Assembly: GCA_018644935.1 (NCBI GenBank)
Contig: JABGPL010000014.1
Coordinates: 1-61,674 of the forward strand
DNA length: 61,674 nt
Direction of reading: 5' to 3'
From: Calditrichota bacterium
GTDB taxonomy: Bacteria > Electryoneota > AABM5-125-24 > Hatepunaeales > Hatepunaeaceae
The translations under genes were made by a program, and so were the position numbers. Positions 42,982 to 52,068 of this stretch are shown piece by piece (position 1 is the first letter of the stretch; every line of letters begins with the position of its first letter). The notes below the pieces were generated by a model. The model was not told the origin of the DNA. It ran no database searches and saw only the letters and a program-made list of their open reading frames with translations.

Positions 42982-44118
42982 CTACTCTCCAGACACATGC
43001 CATATCGCTCTGATTTCAGGTGAAGAACCCATATCTAACAAAGCCTGAATATAAGTTTTCGATTCCTCAATACTATTTGATTTTCCACCAAATGGAAAAC
43101 CTTTAAAGGCTGTTTCAATGTCCCACGCCTGCTTGTAACTTACCAAATGAGGTGAAGACAGACCAGTTAGTTCTTTTGCTTTATCAAATGCGGCATCGAA
43201 ATACCCAATGCCGTCTATTAGCCCATACTCCAACGATTCTTCAGCCGTGTAAATCTTGCCATTGGCGAGCTCACGTACTTTTGATTCCTCTATTCCCCTG
43301 CCTTCAACAATGATGGATACAAAACGACTATGAAATTCTTTCAGGAGATGCAGGAAGTACTCTTCCTCGTCATTTGTCATTTCACGAAACATACTGCCGA
43401 TGTCTTTCATGTTTGTGCTTTTGATGGGATTGATTTTGACACCAATTTTATCCAACAACTCTTTTACCACCATATGTTGCATGATAACGCCTATCGAGCC
43501 AATGAGACTGGTCGGTGATGCCACAATCCAATCCGCGGGAGCCGAGACATACAGTCCTCCACTTGCAGCCAAACCACTAACCCAGACTACAACTGGTTTC
43601 CCGGATTCTTTGACTTCCACCACTGCTCTATGAATAATATCACTGGCAGTAAGTCCTCCGCCAGGAGAACTTACCTGAAGGAGAACTGCTGATATATTAT
43701 CGTCGTGAGCGGCCTTTTTTAATCGACGAGAGACCTCAAACATTATTCCGTCACCATAAACTTCAGATCCATTCCCGGCAATTGCGCCATTCAGGTTAAT
43801 CAGAACCACTCTGCCCGGATTATCCCCATGACCATCAATTAGCCTCTTCTCTGTAAGTTCCGCATTCGATCCCCCTAGATCAAGTCCCATATCCAGACTG
43901 GATAACGATGATTTGAGCCCAAAACCAATTATTACAAAGAAAACTGTCAATGCACCAAGTATTATTAAAAATGTCTTTACTCCAGATGTCTTTTTCCTCG
44001 ACCGAGAATCTGCTGACGGAGCGTAACTGGATTGTCCATGGGGATTCAGATTTGTCGGCTGTTGAGGAACAGGCTCCCCATGATCCGGCTGTTTGTCATT
44101 CTCTTGAGAATAATTCAT
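42982..44118 (-). CDS. sppA: Signal peptide peptidase SppA, short form
   Basis: 378 residues; ATG at 44118 with GGAG 5 nt upstream. A Pro/Gln-rich cytoplasmic N-terminus, one membrane helix at about 50-72 (TFLIILGALTVFFVIIGFGL), and an S49 peptidase domain. Seen: VVLINLNGAIA, DNISAVLLQVSSPGGGLTASDII, VVWVSGLAASGGLYVSAPADW with the catalytic Ser in ASGG, the IGSIGVIMQ strand and KSTNMKDIG with the partner Lys region, then NGKIYTAEESLEYGLIDGIG. Degrades cleaved signal peptides in the membrane. Confidence 0.93.
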   Translation of the reverse strand: MNYSQENDKQPDHGEPVPQQPTNLNPHGQSSYAPSADSRSRKKTSGVKTFLIILGALTVFFVIIGFGLKSSLSSLDMGLDLGGSNAELTEKRLIDGHGDNPGRVVLINLNGAIAGNGSEVYGDGIMFEVSRRLKKAAHDDNISAVLLQVSSPGGGLTASDIIHRAVVEVKESGKPVVVWVSGLAASGGLYVSAPADWIVASPTSLIGSIGVIMQHMVVKELLDKIGVKINPIKSTNMKDIGSMFREMTNDEEEYFLHLLKEFHSRFVSIIVEGRGIEESKVRELANGKIYTAEESLEYGLIDGIGYFDAAFDKAKELTGLSSPHLVSYKQAWDIETAFKGFPFGGKSNSIEESKTYIQALLDMGSSPEIRAIWHVSGE

Positions 44119-44304
44119 TAGTACTCCATTTTACTTAGCGTGCTTTGGGTTGGTCTTGAGATCCGTTTGATCCTGTTTGCGAACACTAATCAACCTCTGA
44201 AAAACCAGGCGGTGAAGACAACGAGCAACGTCGTTTCAGCCACAATTTATGTATTTTGATCAAACCTGTAATCCCTGCGTGTTCAAAAAGCTTTAACTCT
44301 ACAA

Positions 44305-45930
44305 TCAGCCCGGGAGGTCCCCTTTTGGAAGCTTTTTGTAATGAACGACCCAATTATCTGTTTGACGCGTTTTTAAACCTAACCGTTTTGATAGCTTCCG
44401 AATCTGCTTGTTGTAATAATAATCTTTTAAGGGACGATATTCGTAGAGAAATATCCATGTCGGATTGGAACAATACGCGTCTTTCCAAAACCTCGAGTCC
44501 TGAGTACCATCTAAAGACACTTCTTCTCGCGGTAAACCCAAAACCTTCATCTCGCTTATTTTTGTGAAGTACTTCACGTGCCCGAAGTGTTTTTGAGGTG
44601 AAATATCTCCTTTTCCTGTAATACTCTCTGTGAGTGCAATTAATGTATCCCCCTCCATATGGTATACATTTTTGGAACCGCCCAACATGCCGATCAGGTT
44701 ACCCGCACTATACCCGAATGGAAACATTAAAAGCAAGAACATTGAACACGTCACAAGAAGCTTAGGGAGAAGAGTAGGGTTTTCCTTATAAACCCATTTA
44801 GTGGGGAGAATTGACGCATCGTCCATAAAAACCCATCCGGATGCGGACAAGATTAGTACTACAAATAATGGCGAGACAACACTATAATAACGGTAATGCT
44901 CGGACGAGTGAAACCCGATACTGCTAAACGAAAATATGTCAAGCATTAAAAAAACAATGATTGAAGATATTGCCAGAGTTGACCAGATAAGGATAAATCC
45001 CTGATTACGGATCTGACGAATCCAATAATAAACAAGTAGAGCTGTAAAAAACAAAACAAAAGGCATTACGTACAGATCTGATGCCCCGTTTTGAGAACCA
45101 AGAAATGTAAAAAACTGATTCAACTCAAATGGTATCATAAATACCGATTTTAAGGGAGCCAGATAAGATGAAAATCCAAAATCGGGTGAGAAGGTCATCC
45201 CGGACGCGAAGGCGAAAGCTAATGAATGAGTTTTGTTGAAAATATGAATTGAAAAATAAGTCACAATTGGAAGAACTGAAAAAACCAACGCCTGTTTCCA
45301 AAAGAGTTTATTTCTCAGTGCACCATCTAATATATAAAACAGTATCCCGGCGAGGATAAAGAACACCACTGAGTATTTATACAGGATAATTACTGCCACC
45401 AAAGACGATGCACCCATCAAATATCTGTAGTCGACAACTTCTTTTTTAAATGTCGAGTTTTGCCAGCATAGAAGGATTCCCGGAGTAATCGCCCAGCAAA
45501 ATAGATCAGTGGGATTAAAAATCATCATGCCAGGTAAGATGATCACAAAAATCATTAACAGAATGTAATTTCTGAGTATCTTCTCTCCGACATAGCTCCA
45601 TGCAACTACACCAAGCAGGACAAAAAAGATTTTGAAGAAGAGAGCCGCTCCCAGTAAACTAAAGCCAATTTTCTTTAAAAAATAAATTGTAAATGAAAAA
45701 CCGGGAGGCCATTCGTACATGTGACGATAGGAGGTGGGAGCCGATAAATCCTTATCAGGAAATTCAAATGAATACATTGCCCCTTCTAGCATATTCCGCA
45801 CAGCCAATAATTGATAGGCTTCATCCTCAGAAAAGGTAATTTCTCTCTCCTGAACTAAATGCACGATGTGCGGACTCAAGACAATCAAACCTACAATAAC
45901 CAGTAGGGCTAATCTGGTATAATAACCCAT
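44305..45930 (-). CDS. GT-C type membrane glycosyltransferase-like protein
   Basis: 541 residues. About 10-12 membrane helices, starting LALLVIVGLIVLSPHIVHLV. The first extracytoplasmic loop contains TFSEDEAYQLLAVRNMLEG with an acidic pair (E-D-E), the motif expected of dolichyl/undecaprenyl-phosphate-sugar dependent GT39/GT83 enzymes, followed by MYEWPPGFSFTIYFL. The C-terminal 120 residues are soluble. A lipid-phosphate-sugar transferase modifying envelope glycans or proteins is inferred. No close family call beyond GT-C. Upstream, 45931-46225 contains no recognised gene. The downstream gap 44119-44304 is likewise empty. Confidence 0.72.
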   Translation of the reverse strand: MGYYTRLALLVIVGLIVLSPHIVHLVQEREITFSEDEAYQLLAVRNMLEGAMYSFEFPDKDLSAPTSYRHMYEWPPGFSFTIYFLKKIGFSLLGAALFFKIFFVLLGVVAWSYVGEKILRNYILLMIFVIILPGMMIFNPTDLFCWAITPGILLCWQNSTFKKEVVDYRYLMGASSLVAVIILYKYSVVFFILAGILFYILDGALRNKLFWKQALVFSVLPIVTYFSIHIFNKTHSLAFAFASGMTFSPDFGFSSYLAPLKSVFMIPFELNQFFTFLGSQNGASDLYVMPFVLFFTALLVYYWIRQIRNQGFILIWSTLAISSIIVFLMLDIFSFSSIGFHSSEHYRYYSVVSPLFVVLILSASGWVFMDDASILPTKWVYKENPTLLPKLLVTCSMFLLLMFPFGYSAGNLIGMLGGSKNVYHMEGDTLIALTESITGKGDISPQKHFGHVKYFTKISEMKVLGLPREEVSLDGTQDSRFWKDAYCSNPTWIFLYEYRPLKDYYYNKQIRKLSKRLGLKTRQTDNWVVHYKKLPKGDLPG

Positions 45931-46225
45931 TAAGGATTACCCTTTTAGAATTTCCTGATTAGGATTTATCTTTTTCATTTTTATCTCTACGCGAAAACAT
46001 CAGAAATGATTAATTCACGTCTCCAACCTGAACATTCAATCCTTCTTTTCAAATCCATACAAAATAACACTTAATCGCTACGCCAACATTTGAGGATGTT
46101 TGTAATCACCAGCCAAAAAGGAAGAATCCCCAATTGCTGTCGCAGCTTTAAGTTAAAACAGTAGATCTACAGAAATACAGGAACGGTTAATTCCGACCTG
46201 AGAATCTATATAGGTCAGAATTGAA

Positions 46226-47983
46226 TCAATAAACCTTTTCAACATTGACACCAGGGTAGTAATGGGTCAGGATTTGCTTAAATTCCCTATCCTTTGCAGC
46301 CATTACTCCTGCTCCAACCTGACACATACCCACTCCATGACCAAATCCTGCACCCTTTAAGATGAAGTTGATCGGTCTGCCATCATCACCATGCTCAACC
46401 TGAATATCGAAGCAGGCAGAATATAGGTAACTCGTTGAGAGAATACGCCGGATATTTAGCTCACGTTGTATACGCAGATTGCGGCGGGTTCCCTGGATCT
46501 CAAGCTCCATCAACCTTCCGGACACGCCTCTTTCCAGTGGGATAATATCAATTAGCTCACCAATATCTTCACCCGATTTTCGGCGGATAATCTCTTCCAA
46601 TTCCCGGCGGGGGTATGAAAATTCCCAGCGGAAATACCGGGTAGATCTGTCGAGAATGGTTGGGAGTTCATCAAACGATTTCGCGTTGCACCATGCATCC
46701 GGCTCGGAATTAACCCAATTATGTGCTCCAAATTCAGTCGTAAGGTCCAGGTCAGGATCTTTTTCTGACTTATCGCTGGAGTCCCATATTCCTTGCAAAT
46801 GATCAGCTTCAGGTGGGTTCCAAACATTGACTTTGTTCTCTGTATGACCACCACAGCAAGAAGAGTAAACAGCCTCCGCAACGTGTTTTTTAACAATCAA
46901 CACCTGCCCACGAGTTGCCTCTACAGCATCTGAAGTGTGCTCATGAAGATTGGTGCATCCCGAATAAACCTGACAATGAACAGTAGCGCACAGATCGAAC
47001 GGATCATTTAAATGCTTCACCCCGATCTTCGCAAGAACCTCGCTGCGAGCCGCTATTGCCTGAGCCTTTAGCGCTTCGAGGGGATATGACGCCGGCATCT
47101 CGGCAGGCACAACTCCCTTCAGATATTGTTCGAGGGGAATTTCCGTCAGTGCCATAAGTAGAGCTCTGGGGTCTAGCCTGAACTCGATGATTCCGGTATA
47201 TTCACGGTCTATTTCACGTTCCCAATGGAATCCGGTTCCTTCGCGAACTGAAAAAAGTGTTACTCTACAGTTCTCATCTTTCGGAACCAATCGAATGCCA
47301 TCTTCTATCAAATGGCTACTCGTATAATCCTCGTTGAAAAGCTCAATGCTACCGGTGGAAGGTCGAATTACCTGTCGAATTATTCTCGGAGCGAAATCTT
47401 CACGAAATATTTCAAGATAATCTCGAGCATCCCTTTCTGTCGACCACCTTCCGACCAAAACACGATATTTGAGGTTGTTTGCAACGACTTTACCGTCAAT
47501 CGCAATTTCTTCCCCTACTTCAGCAACACGTGCAGGATGATCTTTTGCCGATAATGACCTGCGCAATTGATCAGCGGCATCACGCCTCGCAAAGGCGGTC
47601 GTGAGAATACTATACACTGCCCGTGCTTCGACTGTTCTATCCGGGACAGCCCGCCATTTCTGATCGGAGACAATGCCTTCAGCAATTACATCTCCTGCAA
47701 GATTCAGTAGGTCATAACGTCCTTCAAAAGAAAATTGAATTCTGTCATACTCTTCCATTAATCCGATGCGGATACTTGGGTCAGGTCCGGTCAGTTCCCG
47801 CCTGCGAATACGATCTGCTTTACGAGTATATCCGTGTTTCCCCGGTTCTTTTGTAGATGTCCTGGTTTTAACCATTTCCTCCTCGATAATCTTAAACGCA
47901 CAACCTGAGAAATGCAGGCATGCTAAAAGACAAATTAGTAATAACTTTCTTGTCTGAAAAGGAAGCAAAGTTCCTCTCCTCAT
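46226..47983 (-). CDS. SpoIID/LytB domain lipoprotein
   Basis: 585 residues from ATG 47983; a TTG at 47968 with GGAGAGG just before it is an alternative start that also leaves an intact signal. The signal sequence ends HFSGC, a lipobox. Residues about 160-215 form a SPOR-like segment (LKYRVLVGRWSTERDARDYLEIFRED). The SpoIID domain covers about 280-580: PLEQYLKGVVPAEMPASYPLEALKAQAIAARSEVLA with the catalytic-type Glu, CATVHCQVYSG, VEATRGQVL, AVYSSCCGGHTE and GFGHGVGMCQVGAGVMA. SpoIID enzymes cleave peptidoglycan glycan strands; in non-sporulating bacteria related proteins serve division or cell-wall remodelling. It follows lysC/dapB/dapA by 15 bases, linking it to cell-wall precursor genes. 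Confidence 0.92.
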   Translation of the reverse strand: MRRGTLLPFQTRKLLLICLLACLHFSGCAFKIIEEEMVKTRTSTKEPGKHGYTRKADRIRRRELTGPDPSIRIGLMEEYDRIQFSFEGRYDLLNLAGDVIAEGIVSDQKWRAVPDRTVEARAVYSILTTAFARRDAADQLRRSLSAKDHPARVAEVGEEIAIDGKVVANNLKYRVLVGRWSTERDARDYLEIFREDFAPRIIRQVIRPSTGSIELFNEDYTSSHLIEDGIRLVPKDENCRVTLFSVREGTGFHWEREIDREYTGIIEFRLDPRALLMALTEIPLEQYLKGVVPAEMPASYPLEALKAQAIAARSEVLAKIGVKHLNDPFDLCATVHCQVYSGCTNLHEHTSDAVEATRGQVLIVKKHVAEAVYSSCCGGHTENKVNVWNPPEADHLQGIWDSSDKSEKDPDLDLTTEFGAHNWVNSEPDAWCNAKSFDELPTILDRSTRYFRWEFSYPRRELEEIIRRKSGEDIGELIDIIPLERGVSGRLMELEIQGTRRNLRIQRELNIRRILSTSYLYSACFDIQVEHGDDGRPINFILKGAGFGHGVGMCQVGAGVMAAKDREFKQILTHYYPGVNVEKVY

Positions 47984-47998
47984 TAAGTGTTATTAAGT

Positions 47999-49102
47999 TC
48001 AACATTGCTTTATCAACCGTTGTTCAAGACAATAGTCATGAATCAACTTTACTGCCCGGTTGCCTTCGCCTCGGGCAAACAATAAGTGTATAACTCCTAT
48101 CTGACCTAATACGGCTATCGGTTCAATATCGGATTGCCCGGTGCACTTTAATATTGTGCCCGGAGTTCTACGATTCCAACCCAATATGGAAACCATATCA
48201 ATTGGCCTGCAATCAAGTGGTTCTGGATCTTTTTTCACAACAGAGATTTCACAGTCTTTGGTTTTGAAGGTTAGAAACCAATTGTAAGTATGCAAAATTT
48301 CCGAATCATACAATTTAAGTAAAAATAAGTTCTTTTCCAACACAACTCCAGTAACTGCTCCCTCTGAAATTGACTGATCTGAAACAAATGTTGCAGTTTC
48401 ATCTTCAATTCCAGTTACTTTTAGCGGGATACTGTGTTGTCGAGCAAGTGCAGCTGCTCCTGCCTGCACAACCTCTGCACCCGCATCGGAGAACGCTTGT
48501 AGTGTCTCATAGTCTACAAATGGAAGTTTCTTTGCATCTGGTACATTTTCCGGATCTGCACTGTAAATGCCCCCATGTTCTTTCACAAGTTCGCAGTGGT
48601 CAGCCTTCAAGGCTATAGCCATTGCTATGGCAGTTGTATCCGAACCACCGCGACCCAGAGTTGTTATCTCCCGGTCTACAGAAACGCCCTGGAAGCCTGC
48701 AATTATAGGTATTTGTCCCTTTTCAATGGCTTCCCGGATCCGATAGCCTTTTACTTCAAGAATTCTCGCATCTGTGTGATGAGTATCTGTGATGATTCCA
48801 ACCTGAGATCCAGTGAATGAAATGGCATGATAACGACCATCGGCGTTAATCGCCATTGCCAGAAGTGCCATTGCAGTCCGTTCTCCTACAGAAAGCAGCA
48901 TATCCATTTCACGCTGGTCTGGATTGGGTGTGATTTCCTTTGCCATCCGATGAAATTCATCCGTCGCTTTCCCCGGAGCAGACACAATAACCACCGGTTC
49001 TTCACCCCTGATCCTTGAGTTGATGACATATTGGGCTGCTTTACGAATTTTTTCGGGTGTTTCAAGTAGCGATCCGCCGAACTTTAGAATGACAACTGGC
49101 AT
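47999..49102 (-). CDS. lysC: Aspartate kinase
   Basis: 367 residues. First step of the aspartate family/diaminopimelate pathway. Seen: VILKFGGSLLETPEKI, VSAPGKATDEFH, VGERTAMALLA, SFTGSQVGI, IPIIAGFQGVS, LGRGGSDTTAIAMA and ELVKEHGGIYSADP. The C-terminal ~110 residues (EDETATFVSDQSIS ... IGVIHLLFARGEGNRAVKLIHD) are an ACT-like regulatory part, probably one full and one partial domain, shorter than in classical LysC, so lysine feedback may differ. Start ATG 49102, four bases after dapB. Operon dapA-dapB-lysC-SpoIID. Confidence 0.93.
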   Translation of the reverse strand: MPVVILKFGGSLLETPEKIRKAAQYVINSRIRGEEPVVIVSAPGKATDEFHRMAKEITPNPDQREMDMLLSVGERTAMALLAMAINADGRYHAISFTGSQVGIITDTHHTDARILEVKGYRIREAIEKGQIPIIAGFQGVSVDREITTLGRGGSDTTAIAMAIALKADHCELVKEHGGIYSADPENVPDAKKLPFVDYETLQAFSDAGAEVVQAGAAALARQHSIPLKVTGIEDETATFVSDQSISEGAVTGVVLEKNLFLLKLYDSEILHTYNWFLTFKTKDCEISVVKKDPEPLDCRPIDMVSILGWNRRTPGTILKCTGQSDIEPIAVLGQIGVIHLLFARGEGNRAVKLIHDYCLEQRLIKQC

Positions 49103-49106
49103 CTAT

Positions 49107-49844
49107 CTATTCACCCGAGAACATGTCGCGAACGGTGTAAAATCCCGGAGCGGAATCAAGCAGAAACATAGCCGCTCTATCGATACCGCTGCTGAAAGCC
49201 TGACGAGACCAGGCGCGATGAGTGATTATTAATTCTTCGTACTTCCCAACAAATCTGACCTGATGTTCACCAATAGCCCCACCTACCCTCATGGCTGCTG
49301 TCTGTGGTTGTGAACTGCCATTCGCCTGAATTCTGTCAATCAACCTGAGTGCAGTTCCGGATGGAGCATCCTTTTTTGTGGAGTGGTGGTACTCGACCAG
49401 AGAAGGGTCAAAGTCCTCACCAAGCATTTTGGCAGATTCTCCGACTATCCAGTCCATTGTGCCCATTCCAACGGAGAGGTTTGAGGCAAGAAGTATCGGA
49501 CAACCTTCACTTAGATCATTGAGTATATTTAACTGCTGTCCGGTAAAACCCGTTGCCGCAATAACAATCGGTATTCTGTTTTCTGCTGCCATTACTGCAT
49601 GTTCTATTGCCGGATCAGCCAGACTAAAATCAACCCACACATCAGCAGAAGGTAGCTTGTCACCGGGTGCAACTATCGGAATACCGGATATGGTCTTTCC
49701 GATATCAGGATGCTCCCCGTGTTCAATCCCAGCGATGATAGAAACAATAGCTTTCTTATCTGCATTGAAGTTCATTTGAGAATATTCAGCGCAGATCAAC
49801 TGCCCCATCCTGCCTCGTGCTCCGAAAAGGAGTATATTAATCAT
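49107..49844 (-). CDS. dapB: 4-hydroxy-tetrahydrodipicolinate reductase
   Basis: 245 residues. Reduces the DapA product with NAD(P)H in the lysine/DAP pathway. Seen: GARGRMGQLI nucleotide loop, VWVDFSLADPAIEHAV, IAATGF, ASNLSVGM and the substrate motif VEYHHSTKKDAPSGTALRL. Ends FYTVRDMFSGE. Its ATG overlaps the dapA stop (ATGA), so it is translationally coupled. Confidence 0.95.
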   Translation of the reverse strand: MINILLFGARGRMGQLICAEYSQMNFNADKKAIVSIIAGIEHGEHPDIGKTISGIPIVAPGDKLPSADVWVDFSLADPAIEHAVMAAENRIPIVIAATGFTGQQLNILNDLSEGCPILLASNLSVGMGTMDWIVGESAKMLGEDFDPSLVEYHHSTKKDAPSGTALRLIDRIQANGSSQPQTAAMRVGGAIGEHQVRFVGKYEELIITHRAWSRQAFSSGIDRAAMFLLDSAPGFYTVRDMFSGE

Positions 49845-50743
49845 TGGAGATCGCCTAAGTTTTCCAATGCTTTTGATATTGCTTTTTTAGTCGAGTTAAC
49901 CACATTTGCCAGAGGTGGACGAACCTGCCCAACCTCCAACCCTATTAAATTCATTGCTTCCTTTATTGGACCGGGATTTGTTTCAAGCGAGAGGGATCCG
50001 AGCAATGGTGAGAGCTTCCGGTGTATATTCATTGCATTGATGAAATCACCACCTAGAGCAAAATCAACCATGCTTTTTGTGAGCTTGGGAGCAATATTTG
50101 AAATGACTGAAATTGTACCAGTCGCTCCTACAGACATTAAGGGCAGAGTCAAGGTATCATCACCGGAAAGCACAGCAAAGTTACCTGGTGCATTTGCAGC
50201 AATTTCTCCAGATCGCCAAACATCCCCTCCAGCCTCCTTTACTCCAATTATATTCTCATGTTTGCCGAGTTCCAACACCAATGATGCTGGAATGCCAACA
50301 CCACATCTTCCGGGAATATGATAAAGAATTACCGGCAAGGGTGAGGAATTTGCGACATTGGTAAAATGACGTTTCAGTCCGGCAGGGGTTGGCTTATTGT
50401 AGTATGGGGTGACAATGAGGACAGCATCCGCTCCGAGCTGTGCCGCAACTCTCGAGTTTTCAATAGTCGTTTTTGTATTGTTCGTTCCCGTCCCGACAAT
50501 AACAGCCAGTTTTCCATCGGCTGCATCAATTGCCCTTTGAATGAGAGCATGCCGTTCATCTGTGCTTAAAGCGGGGGATTCGCCTGTTGTTCCTAGTGGA
50601 ACAATCCCGCATAGATCCGCTTCGACAGCTTTTTGAACGAGCTCCTCAAATTTCACCAAATTTACTTTGGTCTTATCAAAGGGCGTCACAAGGGCTGTAA
50701 TCACGCCCTGTAAATGGCTTGAAGATAGTTTTTTGCGTAACAT
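49841..50743 (-). CDS. dapA: 4-hydroxy-tetrahydrodipicolinate synthase
   Basis: 300 residues. Condenses pyruvate with aspartate semialdehyde. Seen: VITALVTPFDK, PLGTTGESPALSTDE, VGTGTNNTKTTIE, VTPYYNKPTPAGLKRHF, VILYHIPGRCGVG with the Tyr, the GVKEAGGD active-site lysine strand, and LSGDDTLTLPLMSVGATGTISV. All catalytic elements are present. First gene of a minus-strand operon. The 160-base AT-rich gap to the divergent gene at 50904 should contain the promoters for both; I cannot place them with confidence. Confidence 0.95.
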   Translation of the reverse strand: MLRKKLSSSHLQGVITALVTPFDKTKVNLVKFEELVQKAVEADLCGIVPLGTTGESPALSTDERHALIQRAIDAADGKLAVIVGTGTNNTKTTIENSRVAAQLGADAVLIVTPYYNKPTPAGLKRHFTNVANSSPLPVILYHIPGRCGVGIPASLVLELGKHENIIGVKEAGGDVWRSGEIAANAPGNFAVLSGDDTLTLPLMSVGATGTISVISNIAPKLTKSMVDFALGGDFINAMNIHRKLSPLLGSLSLETNPGPIKEAMNLIGLEVGQVRPPLANVVNSTKKAISKALENLGDLQ

Positions 50744-50903
50744 TCGTAAAATATACCATATTACCCAAAGTTTGTCAAGTAAGTCAGAATCTCACCTTTC
50801 GGGCTGAAGCTCTTGATTTTCATATAAAAATAGTATTATCATATGAGATTAGATCATAACAATGTTGATTTTCTTCTAACCTTTAACAGCTTCGATTGGA
50901 ATA

Positions 50904-52025
50904 ATGGCTCATTCATACACACCGGGCTTGCGCGTTTCCCGGTTCGCGAAGATAGTGAAAGAACGCAGATTACCCCTGAAAGGTGAAGTAACTGTAAAGA
51001 TTGGTGATATAGTTTCAGCCAAACAGATAGTTGCTCAAACCGACCTTCCCGGCAATGTTCATCCGCTTAATTGCGCCGGACAGCTCGGAATTGTGCCGGC
51101 TGACATTGAATCCGTATTACAGGTCAAACCCGGTCAGGATATTACAAAGGGTCAGACAATTGCGGTTTCAACCTCCTTTTTTGGTCTGTTCAAGTCCAAG
51201 GTCGAATCTCCAATAACCGGAACGCTTGAAGGTGCATCCCCCATAACAGGTCAGTTAATCCTTCGCGAACCACCGATACCCGTTGAAGTCTCTGCCTATA
51301 TTGATGGTAAAGTCACTGAGATTTTTGAAAATGAAGGTGTTGAAATAGAATCTCAAGGGGTTTTTATTCAAGGCATTTTTGGAGTCGGAGGCGAACGATA
51401 CGGTAAAATTAAAATTGCTGTAAAATCCGCAGATGAAATCCTGACGAAAGACCATATCAAGGAAGATTACAAGGGTTGTGTGATAATCGGCGGAAGTCGA
51501 TTGAAAATTGAAGCATATCATAGAGCAGCAGAAGTCGGTGCGGTTGCTATCGTAGTTGGCGGAATGCACAATCGGAATTTGAAAGCTCTCCTCGGATATG
51601 AACAGGGTGTAGCAATAACCGGTCATGAAGACCTGAAAACCACACTTATCCTTACCGAAGGCTTCGGTGAAATAGCAATGGCACATCGAACTTTTGAGCT
51701 GCTTTCAAAACATGAGGGCAAAAGTGCATCCGTCTCTGGTGCAACTCAAATTCGTGCCGGGGTAATACGCCCAGAGGTGATAATACCGATAGAAAAGACC
51801 GATGAATTGGCTGACAGCAAGGGTGAGGTAAAAGGTTTAGAAATGGGCGACACCCTGCGTGTGATTCGAAATCCCTACTTCGGTGCAATAGGCAAGCTGA
51901 CGGCTTTACCTCCTGAATTGCAAGAGCTTGAAACTGGCGCGAAAGTTCGAGTGCTTGAGCTCGATCTCGGTGATGGAAAGAGGGCTGTTCTGCCACGTGC
52001 AAATGTGGAAATCATAGAAGAATAA
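50904..52025 (+). CDS. Conserved protein with barrel-sandwich hybrid and KOW-like regions
   Basis: 373 residues, no signal peptide or membrane helix, so cytoplasmic or membrane-peripheral. About residues 20-150 read like a biotinyl/lipoyl-type barrel-sandwich hybrid (VTVKIGDIVSAKQIVAQTDLPG ... KSKVESPITGTLEGASPITGQLIL), as in RnfC/NqrA and HlyD proteins. The middle (about 160-290) is an alpha/beta region (KGCVIIGGSRLKIEAYHRAAEVGAVAIVVGGM, AITGHEDLKTTLILTEGFGEI). The C-terminal ~70 residues (GDTLRVIRNPYFGAIGKLTALPPELQELETGAKVRVLEL) look like a KOW/NusG-type barrel. I do not recognise a named family. Divergent from dapA; upstream of an LVIVD gene but 43 bases apart with its own ribosome site. 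Confidence 0.7.
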   Translation: MAHSYTPGLRVSRFAKIVKERRLPLKGEVTVKIGDIVSAKQIVAQTDLPGNVHPLNCAGQLGIVPADIESVLQVKPGQDITKGQTIAVSTSFFGLFKSKVESPITGTLEGASPITGQLILREPPIPVEVSAYIDGKVTEIFENEGVEIESQGVFIQGIFGVGGERYGKIKIAVKSADEILTKDHIKEDYKGCVIIGGSRLKIEAYHRAAEVGAVAIVVGGMHNRNLKALLGYEQGVAITGHEDLKTTLILTEGFGEIAMAHRTFELLSKHEGKSASVSGATQIRAGVIRPEVIIPIEKTDELADSKGEVKGLEMGDTLRVIRNPYFGAIGKLTALPPELQELETGAKVRVLELDLGDGKRAVLPRANVEIIEE

Positions 52026-52068
52026 TTTTTCACGTGGAAAAAAAAAAAGGAAACCTTCCGGAGGACAA

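Noticed and set aside
49710-50321. 203-codon plus-strand frame across dapB and dapA
   Set aside because: Both dap genes have complete active-site motifs on the minus strand; no ribosome site for the plus frame.
50813-50841. TTGATT ... TTATCA as a sigma-70-like promoter for the gene at 50904
   Set aside because: Weak match in an AT-rich region, and promoter consensus of this lineage is unknown; not reported as a feature.
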